A DNA stretch of 64,000 nucleotides from Spirosoma sordidisoli (GTDB lineage Bacteria; Bacteroidota; Bacteroidia; Cytophagales; Spirosomataceae): assembly GCF_004138325.1 (NCBI RefSeq), contig NZ_SBLB01000001.1, positions 1,435,855 to 1,499,854 on the forward strand, written 5' to 3'. The notes below the pieces were generated by a model. That model searched no databases. It was not told the origin of the DNA and worked only from the letters and a program-made list of their open reading frames with translations. Both the position numbers and the translations under genes were made by a program. Positions 43,005 to 52,370 of this stretch are shown in pieces. The first letter of the stretch is position 1. Every line of letters starts with the position of its first letter.

Positions 43005-44018
43005 TCACAGCGGGATAGCACGCTCGGTCAGGTCTTCGACGGGGATCGTCCAGGCGCAGCGGAAATGGCCGAGGGGACAGGCCGGCCGACCGTGAATACC
43101 GCAGGGTTTACAATCGAGGAGTTCGGGCGTCTGCACAACAACGGCGTCGTTGGCCAGCGGGCCGAAGCCAAATTCAGGAACCGTTGAGCAGAAGACGGCC
43201 GTGGTGGGCGCGTTCATGGCCGAGCACAGGTGCAGCGGGGCCGAGTCGTTGACGTAATTCATGATAGCCCCTTCCACGAGGGCGGCCGACTGAAGCAGCG
43301 TCAGCGTGCCCGCCAGGTTTTTCACCCCGTTGCGCCCGCTGTCCTGCCCAATCTTCTCACAGACAGCCGCATCGGTGGGCGCGCCCAGCAGATAGACCGT
43401 CAGGTGGCGGGGCAGCGACTGAATCAGTTCGACCCACCGTTCGGCCGGGTATTGCTTGGTGAACCAGACCGAGGTGGGTGCGATACACACGTACGACTGG
43501 CGCTGCAGGGGCTGAACCGTGTCGTAGTCGACCTGCGACGGGTAGAGCCGGGGGCGGGTCCGCACGTAAGAGAGACCCAGCGGTTTCAGCATCCAGGCGT
43601 TTCGGTTTACCTCATGTACCCCCGGCATGAACTTATGGGTAATGCGGTGGGTAAAAAAGCGCGAAAACGGATTTTTATCGAAGCCTACCGTGACGCTGGC
43701 GTTCGACAGGGCCGTCAGCAGGCCGGTGGCCCCGAAGCGCTGCAGGTTCAGCACGGCATCGTACCGACGCCCGCGGATGGTCTTCAGCAACGCCCACAAG
43801 CTACCGTATTTGGCCCCTTTCTTATCCCAGATCAGTACTTCGTTGAGGAAGGGATGATTGGCCAGCAGACTCTCGTTACCTTTCCGAACCAGTACATCCA
43901 GTACCGCCTGCGGACGAGCGCGACGTAGTTGTTCCAGCAGAGCGGTTGCCAGGATTACGTCGCCGATGAACGCGGTTTGAATAATCAGGAACCGGGGCGG
44001 ATTACTATCGGTTATCAT
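43005..44018 (-). CDS. Glycosyltransferase family 9 (heptosyltransferase-like)
   Basis: A 337-residue LPS-type sugar transferase. It opens with FLIIQTAFIGDVILATALLEQL, the GT9 N-terminal motif, and has the donor-binding VCIAPTSVWFTKQYPAERW, NLAGTLTLLQSAALVEGA and NDSAPLHLCSAM signatures. Cysteines near the C-terminus (LLDCKPCGIHG, CPLGHFRCAW) form a possible metal-binding cluster, often seen in this family. It acts on the cytosolic face during LPS core assembly. It is divergent from the M16 peptidase gene, with only 44 bases between the start codons. Confidence 0.93.
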   Translation of the reverse strand: MITDSNPPRFLIIQTAFIGDVILATALLEQLRRARPQAVLDVLVRKGNESLLANHPFLNEVLIWDKKGAKYGSLWALLKTIRGRRYDAVLNLQRFGATGLLTALSNASVTVGFDKNPFSRFFTHRITHKFMPGVHEVNRNAWMLKPLGLSYVRTRPRLYPSQVDYDTVQPLQRQSYVCIAPTSVWFTKQYPAERWVELIQSLPRHLTVYLLGAPTDAAVCEKIGQDSGRNGVKNLAGTLTLLQSAALVEGAIMNYVNDSAPLHLCSAMNAPTTAVFCSTVPEFGFGPLANDAVVVQTPELLDCKPCGIHGRPACPLGHFRCAWTIPVEDLTERAIPL

Positions 44019-44062
44019 GAGTACGCTGGTCTACGTCAGGTGGACGGCGTTTATGGCTTAGA

Positions 44063-45301
44063 ATGGAAGATTACGAAGTTTATACCCTGCCCAACGGTAT
44101 TCGGATTGCGCATAAGCAGATGCCCCATACGCAGATCGCTCATTGTGGTATTATGCTGGACATCGGCAGCCGCGACGAACAGCCCCATCAGCAGGGACTT
44201 GCTCACTTTTGGGAGCATATGGCTTTCAAAGGTACGGAGAAACGAAAATCCTACCACATCATTACCCGACTCGAGACCGTAGGTGGCGAACTGAATGCCT
44301 ATACTACGAAAGAAAAAGTGTGTTTTCACGCGTCGGTGCTGGGTGCGCACTTCGAAAAAGCAACCGAATTGCTCGCCGACATCACCTTTCACTCGGTTTT
44401 TCCGGAAAAACAGATCGAACGGGAACGGGGCGTTATCCTCGAAGAGATGGCGATGTACTATGATTCGCCCGAAGACGCCATTCAGGATGACTTCGACGAG
44501 CTGATGTTTCCGAACCATGCGCTGGGCGGCAACATCCTCGGCACCACCGAAACGGTTGGCTCGTTCCGGCGCGAAGACCTGCAGCGGTTCATAGGCGAAA
44601 ATTACGACACCCGCCGGATCGTGTTCGCATCGGTCAGTAACCTGCCTTTCAAACAGGTGGTGAAGGTGGCCGAGAAGTACCTGCGCGATGTGCCCGAACA
44701 GCACGCTATCCGCCAGCGAAAAATTCCTACCGACTACGTGCCGCGCCAGACCCGGGTTGAACGACCCATTACGCAGGCCCAGTGTGCGCTCGGACGCCCC
44801 GCCTACGGGCTGACCGATCCGCGCCGGCTGCCGTTTTTCATGCTCGTCAACCTGCTCGGCGGGCCGGGTATGAACTCGCGGCTGAACCTGAACCTGCGCG
44901 AAAAGAACGGCCTCGTTTACTCCATCGACGCCAGCTACACCCCTTTTCTGGACACGGGCTTCCTCGGTATTTACTTCGGCACCGACCCGCGCAAGGTAGA
45001 CCGGGCGTGTACGCTGATCATGAAAGAGCTGAAACGACTGCGCGAACAGCCCCTCACGACCCTGCAACTGCACCAGACCAAAGAGCAGCTGGTTGGTCAG
45101 CTGGCTATGGCCGAGGAAAGCAACAATAGCTTCATGCTGATGATGGCCAAAAGCCTGCTCGACATCGACCGGGTAGAGGCTCTCAACGATATCTTTAACG
45201 ACATCAAAGCGGTAACTGCCCGGGAACTACAGGACCTGGCGCAGGAAGCCTTCGTGGACGATCAGTTTTCGTCGCTCACCTTTGTTCCGGAAAAAGAGTA
45301 G
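44063..45301 (+). CDS. M16 family zinc peptidase (single-domain-pair, cytosolic)
   Basis: A 412-residue protease without signal peptide. The zinc motif is HFWEH at residues 48-52 in LAHFWEHMAFKGT, with the downstream glutamate region ERERGVILEEMAMY. The active site is N-terminal; the C-terminal half (MNSRLNLNLREKNGLVYS) is the standard M16 companion domain. This is the size of the mitochondrial-processing-peptidase-like/PqqL class and distinct from the large secreted M16 at 8-11 kb. A membrane protein gene follows after 72 bases. Confidence 0.95.
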   Translation: MEDYEVYTLPNGIRIAHKQMPHTQIAHCGIMLDIGSRDEQPHQQGLAHFWEHMAFKGTEKRKSYHIITRLETVGGELNAYTTKEKVCFHASVLGAHFEKATELLADITFHSVFPEKQIERERGVILEEMAMYYDSPEDAIQDDFDELMFPNHALGGNILGTTETVGSFRREDLQRFIGENYDTRRIVFASVSNLPFKQVVKVAEKYLRDVPEQHAIRQRKIPTDYVPRQTRVERPITQAQCALGRPAYGLTDPRRLPFFMLVNLLGGPGMNSRLNLNLREKNGLVYSIDASYTPFLDTGFLGIYFGTDPRKVDRACTLIMKELKRLREQPLTTLQLHQTKEQLVGQLAMAEESNNSFMLMMAKSLLDIDRVEALNDIFNDIKAVTARELQDLAQEAFVDDQFSSLTFVPEKE

Positions 45302-45373
45302 TTCCTGTAGCCCTGACGGGTTTGGAGGGTGGCCGTTGGCTGCGCCGGCCTGTTTTCTACCTTGTTTTTCGGC

Positions 45374-46174
45374 ATGGTCTTTACGAGCGTCTTCTGGCTT
45401 AAAATCACCCTGATTCCGTCTATCATTGCCCTCATCACGCTGGTTGCCCGGCGGTGGGGCAACCAGATCGGCGGGCTGATCGGGAGCATGCCGTGGGTGG
45501 CGGGCCCGATTCTGCTATTCTTCATCCTGGAGCAGGGAACGCCGTTTGGCATCCAGTCCATTCAGGGTGTCATGCTGGGTATCCTGGCCCTGATCAGTTT
45601 TTCGTTCACGTATGCCACCCTGTCGCAGCGCCGAAGCTGGCTGCCGACCCTGCTGATTTCGTACGGCATCTACGCCATTACGGCCGTGGGGTTCAACGCG
45701 CTCCGGCCCAATCTGTGGGTCGGCTACGCGCTGGTGCTGGGTAGCGTATGGCTGGCCCTGCGCTTTTTCCCGCGCCCGGCCGCACAAACGACCTCGGCCC
45801 GGCGACTGCCCTACGAGATTTCGATCCGCATGGCCGTGGCCACGGTTTTTGTGGTCGTTATTACGGGGCTGGCCAGCGTGCTGGGACCGACCTGGAGCGG
45901 TATTCTGACGCCCTTTCCGATCCTGACGTCTATTCTGGCCATTTTCTCGCATACGCTGCAAGGCAGCAACGCTACGATCTCTACCCTACGCGGGCTGGTT
46001 ATGGGTCTGTTTGGCTTCAGCACGTTTCTGTTCATGCAGGCCTTCTTACTGCCTCACTTCCCGATTGCCATCTCGTTTGGCGTGGCGCTGCTGGTCAACG
46101 CCCTGATCAACCTGCTGGCCAGCCGCTACGGACAAACCGCCTTCAGCAGAGCCATGGACAAAACCGACTCATAG
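45374..46174 (+). CDS. Integral membrane protein with two similar halves, unknown
   Basis: A 266-residue membrane protein with about 8-9 hydrophobic segments; the ATG at 45374 (MVFTSVFWLKITLIPS) is preferred over 45329, which would start in the M16 intergenic region. The two halves look related: GGLIGSMPWVAGPILLFFIL in the first and SGILTPFPILTSILAIFSH in the second share a G-x-P-x(3-4) pattern after a basic/polar loop, suggesting duplication with the second half in the same or opposite topology. I do not recognise the family. It may be co-transcribed with the M16 peptidase. Confidence 0.8.
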   Translation: MVFTSVFWLKITLIPSIIALITLVARRWGNQIGGLIGSMPWVAGPILLFFILEQGTPFGIQSIQGVMLGILALISFSFTYATLSQRRSWLPTLLISYGIYAITAVGFNALRPNLWVGYALVLGSVWLALRFFPRPAAQTTSARRLPYEISIRMAVATVFVVVITGLASVLGPTWSGILTPFPILTSILAIFSHTLQGSNATISTLRGLVMGLFGFSTFLFMQAFLLPHFPIAISFGVALLVNALINLLASRYGQTAFSRAMDKTDS

Positions 46175-46242
46175 CAATCTGATCATCCGCAACAGAACCG
46201 TTCATACTTCCCGTTAGTACCGACTCACTTACAGCACACACT

Positions 46243-46569
46243 ATGACCCTCGAAGCAGCCCAGCGCACCGTCGACGAATGGATAAAAACCGTTGGCGTCC
46301 GGTATTTTTCAGAACTTACGAACATGGCCATGCTGACCGAAGAAGTCGGTGAGGTAGCCCGCATCATGGCCCGTCGCTACGGCGAGCAGTCGGAGAAAGA
46401 GTCGGATAAAAACAAAGACCTCGGCGACGAGATGGCCGACGTGCTGTGGGTGTTGATCTGCCTCGCCAACCAGACCGGCGTAGACCTGACGGAGGCTTTC
46501 CGGAAAAATCTGGAGAAGAAAAACAGCCGCGACGCCACCCGCCACCTCGACAACGAGAAACTTCGGTAA
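46243..46569 (+). CDS. MazG-like nucleotide pyrophosphohydrolase
   Basis: A 108-residue protein of the all-alpha NTP pyrophosphatase superfamily. It carries the EExxE metal site in MLTEEVGEVARIMAR and the second acidic motif DEMADVLWVLICLA, with the DLGDE variant just before. The short single-domain form resembles the house-cleaning MazG/RS21-C6 proteins that hydrolyse abnormal nucleotides. It converges with the UnbV lipoprotein gene (8 bases apart). Confidence 0.93.
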   Translation: MTLEAAQRTVDEWIKTVGVRYFSELTNMAMLTEEVGEVARIMARRYGEQSEKESDKNKDLGDEMADVLWVLICLANQTGVDLTEAFRKNLEKKNSRDATRHLDNEKLR

Positions 46570-46577
46570 ACCCCCTA

Positions 46578-49500
46578 CTACCGAGACGACTGGCTGAGAT
46601 AGCCCGACCCGTAATAAAACTCCATCCGCTGCGTCTGGCCGTTTTTGTGCCGGATCAGCCGAACCGTTTCGCCGGGTTTGGCGCGGGCGGGTTTCTGAAC
46701 AATACGCGGTTTCAGCAGCTGTACCGGGCCGTTGTTGTTCGACGCCAGATACCACACGGCCGACCCCGTAGACAGAGCCGCGAGCGCTTTGGCATCGCCA
46801 TCGACAGCCAGACCAGCCTCGGCGGGCATTACCGCCCGGAAACCGCCCCGCCCGTTGCCCAGCAGCAGGCAGCCCCGCCCGGCATCGTACCAGCCCGTGT
46901 AGGTTTCGGGGGCGTAGGAGTTCCCAACCAGCAGCGCGTCGGGCAGGCCATCTCCGTTGAAATCGCCGGTCTGAACCCCGAATACGGGCGAGGCCTGCGC
47001 CAGCGTCGGCAGCGGATGAACCGCGAAGCCCTCTTTCCCCTTGTTTTCGAGGTAGCACGACCGCAGTTCGCTGGCCGTCAAGACGGTAGCTCCGTCGAGG
47101 TCATCGTCCGTAAACGCGTCGGCAAACGATTTGTCGGCGTACTGCTGGAAGCTAGTGAAGCGTTTCCGGGCAAAGGTCGGCATCTGGTCGTTCAGCACGT
47201 CGCGGATGGGAACGAGCTGTTCACGTCCCTGGAGATAGTACGTCAGAATGGGGTCCATCTGGCCGTTTTTGTCGAAGTCTTTGGCGTATACCCGCAGCGG
47301 CTCCTGCGCCGACACCCGGTAGCGCGTATTCAGCCCCAGATTACCGGCTATGTAGTCGATATCGCCGTCGCGGTCGAAGTCGGCGCCGGTGAGCGAGTTC
47401 CAGAGGCCGGTTGGCAGGCCGGTGTCAGCTGCCCTGAACGTTCCCTGCTGGTTCGTGTAGATCGTGATCGGCATGAATTCTCCCGCCAGCATGAGGTCGG
47501 GGTCACCGTCGTTGTCATGATCCGTCCAGAGGGCCGCGCAAACCATACCGGCCTGCCTCAGCCCGGGCGCCAGCTGGTCGGTTACATCGGTGAAGCGCGG
47601 GGGACCGCCGGGGGTTTTGTCGTTCCGCAGCAGGTAACAGCGGGCCGCCAGCGGGTACTGCCCCACCCTGACCCGACCGGCCCGGAACAGATCGAGATCG
47701 CCGTCGCCGTCAAAGTCAGCGGCCACGACGCACGCGCCCGACGAGGTCGTTGGCGGCAACACACCCTCCGACCGGGTCAGCGCCCCCCGGCCGTCGTTGA
47801 GGTAGAGCCGGTCCTGGTAGATACCGCTACTGTCGGGCTGGGCGCTGCCGCCACTGACGACGTACAGATCCTGATCGCCATCGGCGTCGACGTCGAGAAA
47901 GAGGGCGCCCATGTCTTCGAGGTCGTTGGCGCCCTGTTTGTGTTCAGCAAAGCGGCCGGGCGCGGTCTGCAGGAACAGGCTCCGCGTTTGCCCCGGATCG
48001 GCCCCGATAAATACATCGTCGAGTCCGTTGCCGTCGGCGTCGGCAATGGCAATGGCCGGGCTGTTTCGGGCGTATACCTGCGGCAACAGGGGGGTACGCT
48101 CCAGATCGTTGAGCGGGGCTTCGCTGTGCCGGAAGGTCAGTCCGGCCGTGCTGCCCGCCACAGTATCGAAGAAGGGAGAACGATCGGCCCCGGTTGCCGG
48201 ACTAAAAGCCTGGGCGTTGGGCTGATAGGTGATCCGGTGCAGCCGGTCGGCGGAGAGCGCACCCAGCCGCTGAAACGTACCGTCGGCCCAGCGCACTTCT
48301 ACCTCGGCGCGGGTGTGTTTGCCAACGCCCACATGCACGAACGGCTCCACCGACGATGCGTACCCACGTACCGGATGCACCACTACCGACTGGGTTTGCC
48401 CATCGGCGGTACGGACCCGCAGTTCGGCCCCCAGTCCGCGGGCATCGGCAGGCAGATGCAGCCGGAGCGCGTGACTAACAATAGGCTTACCGGGCTGGTT
48501 GGTTTCGTTGCGATACAGCCCGGCTTCGGCATCCATGTTGTTGATAACCAGGTCGAGGTCGCCGTCGTTATCCAGGTCGGCATAGGCTGCTCCGTTGGAG
48601 TAGGTCGGTTCGCCCAGGCCCCAGGCTTCGGACTTGTCTTCGAAAAGCGGAGGTCCCGATGGGCCCGCGCCCGTATTGCGGTAGAGGTAGTTATGCAGTT
48701 TGGCATCGGGCAGTTTATACAGTTCTTCGAGGGTTTTGCTGACGGAGCCGTTGCTGGCGTTGGCCATACCGAAGCTCGAAGCCTGGTTGTTGAGGTAGGC
48801 GATGTAGTCGAGGTTGGTAATGTCGCGCCGGTAGCCGTTGGTCACAAACAGATCCTTATGGCCATCGTTGTCGTAATCGGCCAGCAGGGGTGCCCAGCTC
48901 CAGTCGGTCCGGAATACGCCCGCCAGCTGACCGATTTCGCTGAAGGTGTTGTTGCCCATGTTCAGCTGCAGCGTGTTGCGCACGTACTGATCCTGATACC
49001 CCTGCTGCCGGGCCAGATGAAAAAACTCCCAGCTGGTTTTGATCAGCATCATTTTCTGCCGGGCGTTGGTCTCAGGCAGCATGTCGAGCACCATGATATC
49101 GGGTCGGGTGTCGTTGTTGACGTCCTGAATATCGACCCCCATGCTGTTATAGCTGGTGTGTTTGAAGTAGTCGGCCGCCCGATCCGTGAAGCCCCCGTTT
49201 CGGTTGTTGATGTAAACCAGATCGTTCGACAGAAAGTCGTTGGCGCAATAGACGTCCAGCCAGCCGTCCTGGTCGATGTCCGCTACGGCGAGTCCGAGTC
49301 CATACCCTTCGGCCAGGATGCCGGCCTGCCGGGAAACGTCCCTGAAAACGGGCGATTGCTGGTCCGACCCGTCCGGACGTCCGGTCGTACCGCGCTGCTG
49401 AACATTCTGGTACAGCCGATCGGTGCTGAGACCTTCGCCGTTGATCCGTTTGGGGCGGATGGAGTTTCGGCCGGTGCGCTCCATGGCGTTGTTCAGTACG

Positions 49501-50096
49501 TAACAGTCGAGGTCGCCGTCGCGGTCGTAATCGAAAAAGGCCGCCTGTGTGTTCATACCGCTATCGGCCAGGCCGTATTCGCTTGCCAGCTCGCGGAAGG
49601 TGGGCACCTGACCGGGCCGGGTTTGCTGATTGATGAAAAGCAGGTTATGCCGTACGGCTCGGTTCGTATCGGGACCGGCCACGCTGACATAAATATCGGG
49701 CCAGCCGTCCTGGTTGACATCGGCCACGCTGACGCCGGTACACCAGGCCCGGGTCGTGACGCCTGCCTGGGCCGTTACATCAACAAAGGTAAAGTCGCTC
49801 CGGCCCGGCTGCGTCCGGTTCATGTAGAGCCGGCAGGTTACGTTGTTGCCCGCAAAAAACAGATCCATACGCCCGTCGCGGTCGAAATCGCCGATGCCTA
49901 CCCCGGCCCCGTTGTACATCGGATCGTAAGTATTGGCGTTGAGCGAGTCACTCTCGAACGGCTGCATAAGATTGTTAAACGTCACGCCCGACTCGGCCGA
50001 ACGGATGGGGGTGAACAGGGCACTGGCCGGCGGGTTGGGTTTGCACCCTACGAATCCGGCCAGCAAAAACAGCAGCAGAACAACACGAACAGACAT
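46578..50096 (-). CDS. UnbV/FG-GAP (VCBS) repeat lipoprotein
   Basis: A 1172-residue surface lipoprotein. The ATG at 50096 gives MSVRVVLLLFLLAGFVGC, a signal peptide with lipobox; the frame to 50159 is longer but lacks that logic. It has many FG-GAP/VCBS calcium-binding repeats of the form D-x-D-x-D-G (GIGDFDRDGRMDLFF, ADVNQDGWPDIYVS, AYADLDNDGDLDLVI), and an ASPIC/UnbV domain in the middle (RGLGAELRVRTADGQ ... EVEVRWADGTFQRL). It is divergent from the sigma factor of the SusC/D locus, the usual place for such proteins, which may bind or present polysaccharide. Confidence 0.93.
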   Translation of the reverse strand: MSVRVVLLLFLLAGFVGCKPNPPASALFTPIRSAESGVTFNNLMQPFESDSLNANTYDPMYNGAGVGIGDFDRDGRMDLFFAGNNVTCRLYMNRTQPGRSDFTFVDVTAQAGVTTRAWCTGVSVADVNQDGWPDIYVSVAGPDTNRAVRHNLLFINQQTRPGQVPTFRELASEYGLADSGMNTQAAFFDYDRDGDLDCYVLNNAMERTGRNSIRPKRINGEGLSTDRLYQNVQQRGTTGRPDGSDQQSPVFRDVSRQAGILAEGYGLGLAVADIDQDGWLDVYCANDFLSNDLVYINNRNGGFTDRAADYFKHTSYNSMGVDIQDVNNDTRPDIMVLDMLPETNARQKMMLIKTSWEFFHLARQQGYQDQYVRNTLQLNMGNNTFSEIGQLAGVFRTDWSWAPLLADYDNDGHKDLFVTNGYRRDITNLDYIAYLNNQASSFGMANASNGSVSKTLEELYKLPDAKLHNYLYRNTGAGPSGPPLFEDKSEAWGLGEPTYSNGAAYADLDNDGDLDLVINNMDAEAGLYRNETNQPGKPIVSHALRLHLPADARGLGAELRVRTADGQTQSVVVHPVRGYASSVEPFVHVGVGKHTRAEVEVRWADGTFQRLGALSADRLHRITYQPNAQAFSPATGADRSPFFDTVAGSTAGLTFRHSEAPLNDLERTPLLPQVYARNSPAIAIADADGNGLDDVFIGADPGQTRSLFLQTAPGRFAEHKQGANDLEDMGALFLDVDADGDQDLYVVSGGSAQPDSSGIYQDRLYLNDGRGALTRSEGVLPPTTSSGACVVAADFDGDGDLDLFRAGRVRVGQYPLAARCYLLRNDKTPGGPPRFTDVTDQLAPGLRQAGMVCAALWTDHDNDGDPDLMLAGEFMPITIYTNQQGTFRAADTGLPTGLWNSLTGADFDRDGDIDYIAGNLGLNTRYRVSAQEPLRVYAKDFDKNGQMDPILTYYLQGREQLVPIRDVLNDQMPTFARKRFTSFQQYADKSFADAFTDDDLDGATVLTASELRSCYLENKGKEGFAVHPLPTLAQASPVFGVQTGDFNGDGLPDALLVGNSYAPETYTGWYDAGRGCLLLGNGRGGFRAVMPAEAGLAVDGDAKALAALSTGSAVWYLASNNNGPVQLLKPRIVQKPARAKPGETVRLIRHKNGQTQRMEFYYGSGYLSQSSR

Positions 50097-50262
50097 AAAC
50101 TGGACCGAAACGAATCCGGCCAAAACAAGCAAAGAGTACAGACGTTTCTTCTTTATCAATAGTAGTATAAAAGGAAGAAGTAGTAAAAATACGGAGAAAA
50201 GGGCAGAAGTTTGTGCATACCTTTTTTGTAGATTTACTAGTCAATCTCCTATCGCGTAGACT

Positions 50263-50850
50263 GTGGACGGCTTACTCAACTATCATCAGGCGACCGATGC
50301 CCAGATCTGGGATGATTTTTTGCTGGGTAGTCAGCCGGCCTATTCGTTCATGTATGAGAAGTACGCCCGGATGCTGTACAACTACGGCTACAAGATTGCC
50401 CAGAACCGCCAGCTGACCGAAGATTGCCTGCAAGACCTGTTTCTGACAATTCTGGAAACCCGCGAACGGCTGGGCCATACCGACTCGATCAAGTTTTACC
50501 TGATGCGTTCGCTCCGGCGCGAGATTGTCCGCAAGCTCAACGCCCAGCACCGCTTTGCCGATAACGCCGAGCACGATGTCGATTTCAAAGTCGAGTTTCT
50601 GTACGAGCCGACCTGGCTCGATTCGCAGATCAGCAAAGAGCGGTCGGAGGCTGTGCTGCGCGAGTTGAACCAGTTGCCCGCCCGCCAGAAAGAAGCCCTG
50701 TTCCTGAAGTTTTTCGACAACCTCAGTTACGAAGAAATTGCGGGCATTATGGGCATCGAAACAACCTCGGCCTACAAAGTCATCTACAAAGGCATTGCCG
50801 CCCTCCAGAAACGGATGCCCGTCGACCTGCTGTCGGTTATACTGCTGTAG
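50263..50850 (+). CDS. ECF RNA polymerase sigma factor
   Basis: A 195-residue sigma-70 family factor of the ECF group. Region 2 (AYSFMYEKYARMLYNYGYKIAQN, LTEDCLQDLFLTI) and region 4 (LPARQKEALFLKFFDNLSYEEIAGIMGI) are clear. The start codon is a GTG at 50263. Its TAG stop (50848-50850) lies inside the first family B repeat. FecR and an STN-containing SusC follow on the same strand, so it is the expected cytosolic output of a trans-envelope signalling cascade that switches on the SusC/D locus (family knowledge). Confidence 0.93.
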   Translation: MDGLLNYHQATDAQIWDDFLLGSQPAYSFMYEKYARMLYNYGYKIAQNRQLTEDCLQDLFLTILETRERLGHTDSIKFYLMRSLRREIVRKLNAQHRFADNAEHDVDFKVEFLYEPTWLDSQISKERSEAVLRELNQLPARQKEALFLKFFDNLSYEEIAGIMGIETTSAYKVIYKGIAALQKRMPVDLLSVILL

Positions 50851-51130
50851 AGACGCGATCCTTCGCGTCTCCTGTGCGTCAGCAATGGACCATCTGCACA
50901 GGAAACAAAAAACCATCCGGACAGGAGACGCAAAGGATTGCGTCTCTACAAGCGTCAGCAGAAGACCATCCGGACTACGCGTCCCGGACTACGCGTCCCG
51001 GTGCAGACACGGACCATGGTATGGGCCTGTAGAGACGCGATCCTTCGCGTCTCTTATGCGTCAGCAACAGACCATCCTATGCGTCAGCAACAGACCATCC
51101 AGGCTGCCGTCGCGGTTGCGTCTATACATA
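50848..51130. repeat. Family B repeat region 4, between sigma and FecR genes
   Basis: Hairpins GAGACGCGA-TCCT-TCGCGTCTC at 50850-50871 and 51032-51053, plus a related GAGACGCAA-AGGA-TTGCGTCTC at 50925-50946. Linking blocks GCGTCAGCAA, ACCATCCGGAC, GACTACGCGTCCCGG and GACACGGACCATGG are shared with the 39-kb region, and GCGTCAGCAACAGACCATCC occurs twice in a row. The first copy contains the sigma stop codon. The 367-base sigma-to-FecR gap is otherwise empty. Confidence 0.9.
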
Positions 51131-51217
51131 GCATTATATCCGTAAAAATTTTCCCGATTCCGGGGGATAATTAGCCAGGAAGTGCTCTTCTGGTGGTAGT
51201 GTGTTTTGTACCGCCTG

Positions 51218-52264
51218 ATGAAACAGCCTTACTCCGACTATACCGTCCGCGATTTTGTACTCGACGATGCGTTCCGCCGGTGGGTTTTCGAGCCCAACGA
51301 GCAGAGCATGACCTTCTGGCATACGTTTATGCTCAAACACCCTGAGCAGCAACCGGCCATCGACGAAGCCTCGTCGCTCCTGCTGCACCTGCAGGCTAAC
51401 TACGACGACCTCACCGACGCCAGCCAGCAGCGAATCGGACAGGTGCTGGAACAGGCGTTTGCTCAGCGCGCCCGCCCGGAGCCGGTGGCGCCTGTTGTAC
51501 GGCCCCTCTGGCAGCGAAGAACGTTCATCGGCCGAGCCGCTGCCTCACTTGCGGGGGTCATTGTGCTGGCTGGCGCGGTACTATGGTATAGCCTTCAGCC
51601 GAGTCAGCAACGCATACAGACCGCTTTTGGGGAGAACCGCACCGTTGCCCTGCCCGACGGCTCGACGGTCCTGCTCAACGGCAACTCCAGTCTGACGTTT
51701 ACCGACAACTGGGATACCGAAGCCACCCGCGAAGTCTGGCTCGAAGGCGAAGGCTTTTTCAAGGTGGCTAAAAAACAGACCCCAACCGGGCGACTCAAAT
51801 TCGTCACCCATACGCCCGGCCTCGACATTACGGTGCTGGGCACGCAGTTTAACGTGAACACCCGCCGGGGCAGTACCGCCGTTACGCTGGTAGAGGGTCA
51901 GGTGCGGCTTAGCAAGCCCGGAGCAGCCCGGCAACAGGTTATCGACCTCAAACCGGGCCAGTTTGCCACCACCCAGCCCAGTATCGAGAAAGTAGAGGTA
52001 CGCACCGAAAAACCGCAGCTGCATACCGCCTGGACCCAGCGGCAGTTTGTCTTCGAGAACACCGCCCTGAGCGATATAGCCCAGCAACTGAACGACACCT
52101 ACGGTCTGGAAGTGGTCTTTGAAGACAGCGATCTGGCCAGCCGCCGGTTTACCGGAAACCTGACCAACGAAACCCCCGAAACCCTGCTGACTACCCTTTC
52201 CCTAACTTTTGATCTAACCGTTCGGCGCGATAGTAACCGCGTTGTTCTCCAGCGAAACCCATAA
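51218..52264 (+). CDS. FecR family anti-sigma/sigma-regulator protein
   Basis: A 348-residue inner-membrane protein that holds the ECF sigma factor and receives the signal from the SusC STN domain. The start at 51218 (MKQPYSDYTVRDFVLDDAF) is preferred to the ATG at 51206. A cytosolic N-terminal domain (about 1-105) precedes one membrane helix (IGRAAASLAGVIVLAGAVLWY). The periplasmic FecR domain (FGENRTVALPDGSTVLLNGNSSLTF ... GEGFFKVAK) is followed by the DUF4974/STN-like C-terminus (LNDTYGLEVVFEDSD). The sigma and FecR genes are split by repeats. Confidence 0.95.
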   Translation: MKQPYSDYTVRDFVLDDAFRRWVFEPNEQSMTFWHTFMLKHPEQQPAIDEASSLLLHLQANYDDLTDASQQRIGQVLEQAFAQRARPEPVAPVVRPLWQRRTFIGRAAASLAGVIVLAGAVLWYSLQPSQQRIQTAFGENRTVALPDGSTVLLNGNSSLTFTDNWDTEATREVWLEGEGFFKVAKKQTPTGRLKFVTHTPGLDITVLGTQFNVNTRRGSTAVTLVEGQVRLSKPGAARQQVIDLKPGQFATTQPSIEKVEVRTEKPQLHTAWTQRQFVFENTALSDIAQQLNDTYGLEVVFEDSDLASRRFTGNLTNETPETLLTTLSLTFDLTVRRDSNRVVLQRNP

Positions 52265-52370
52265 CCCGTACCGGTCGGCCCGATTGATTACCTCGTCGCA
52301 CGAAGGCCAGCCCCTCTTTTTTTGTAAAAACCAACTTGATCGCCCGAATTACCATACATCTATTCCGCTT

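Noticed and set aside
46446..50162. A 1238-codon open frame on the plus strand opposite the UnbV gene
   Set aside because: It is antisense to a protein with clear FG-GAP and UnbV domains, and has no recognisable motif. High GC with few T-starting codons keeps the opposite frame open.
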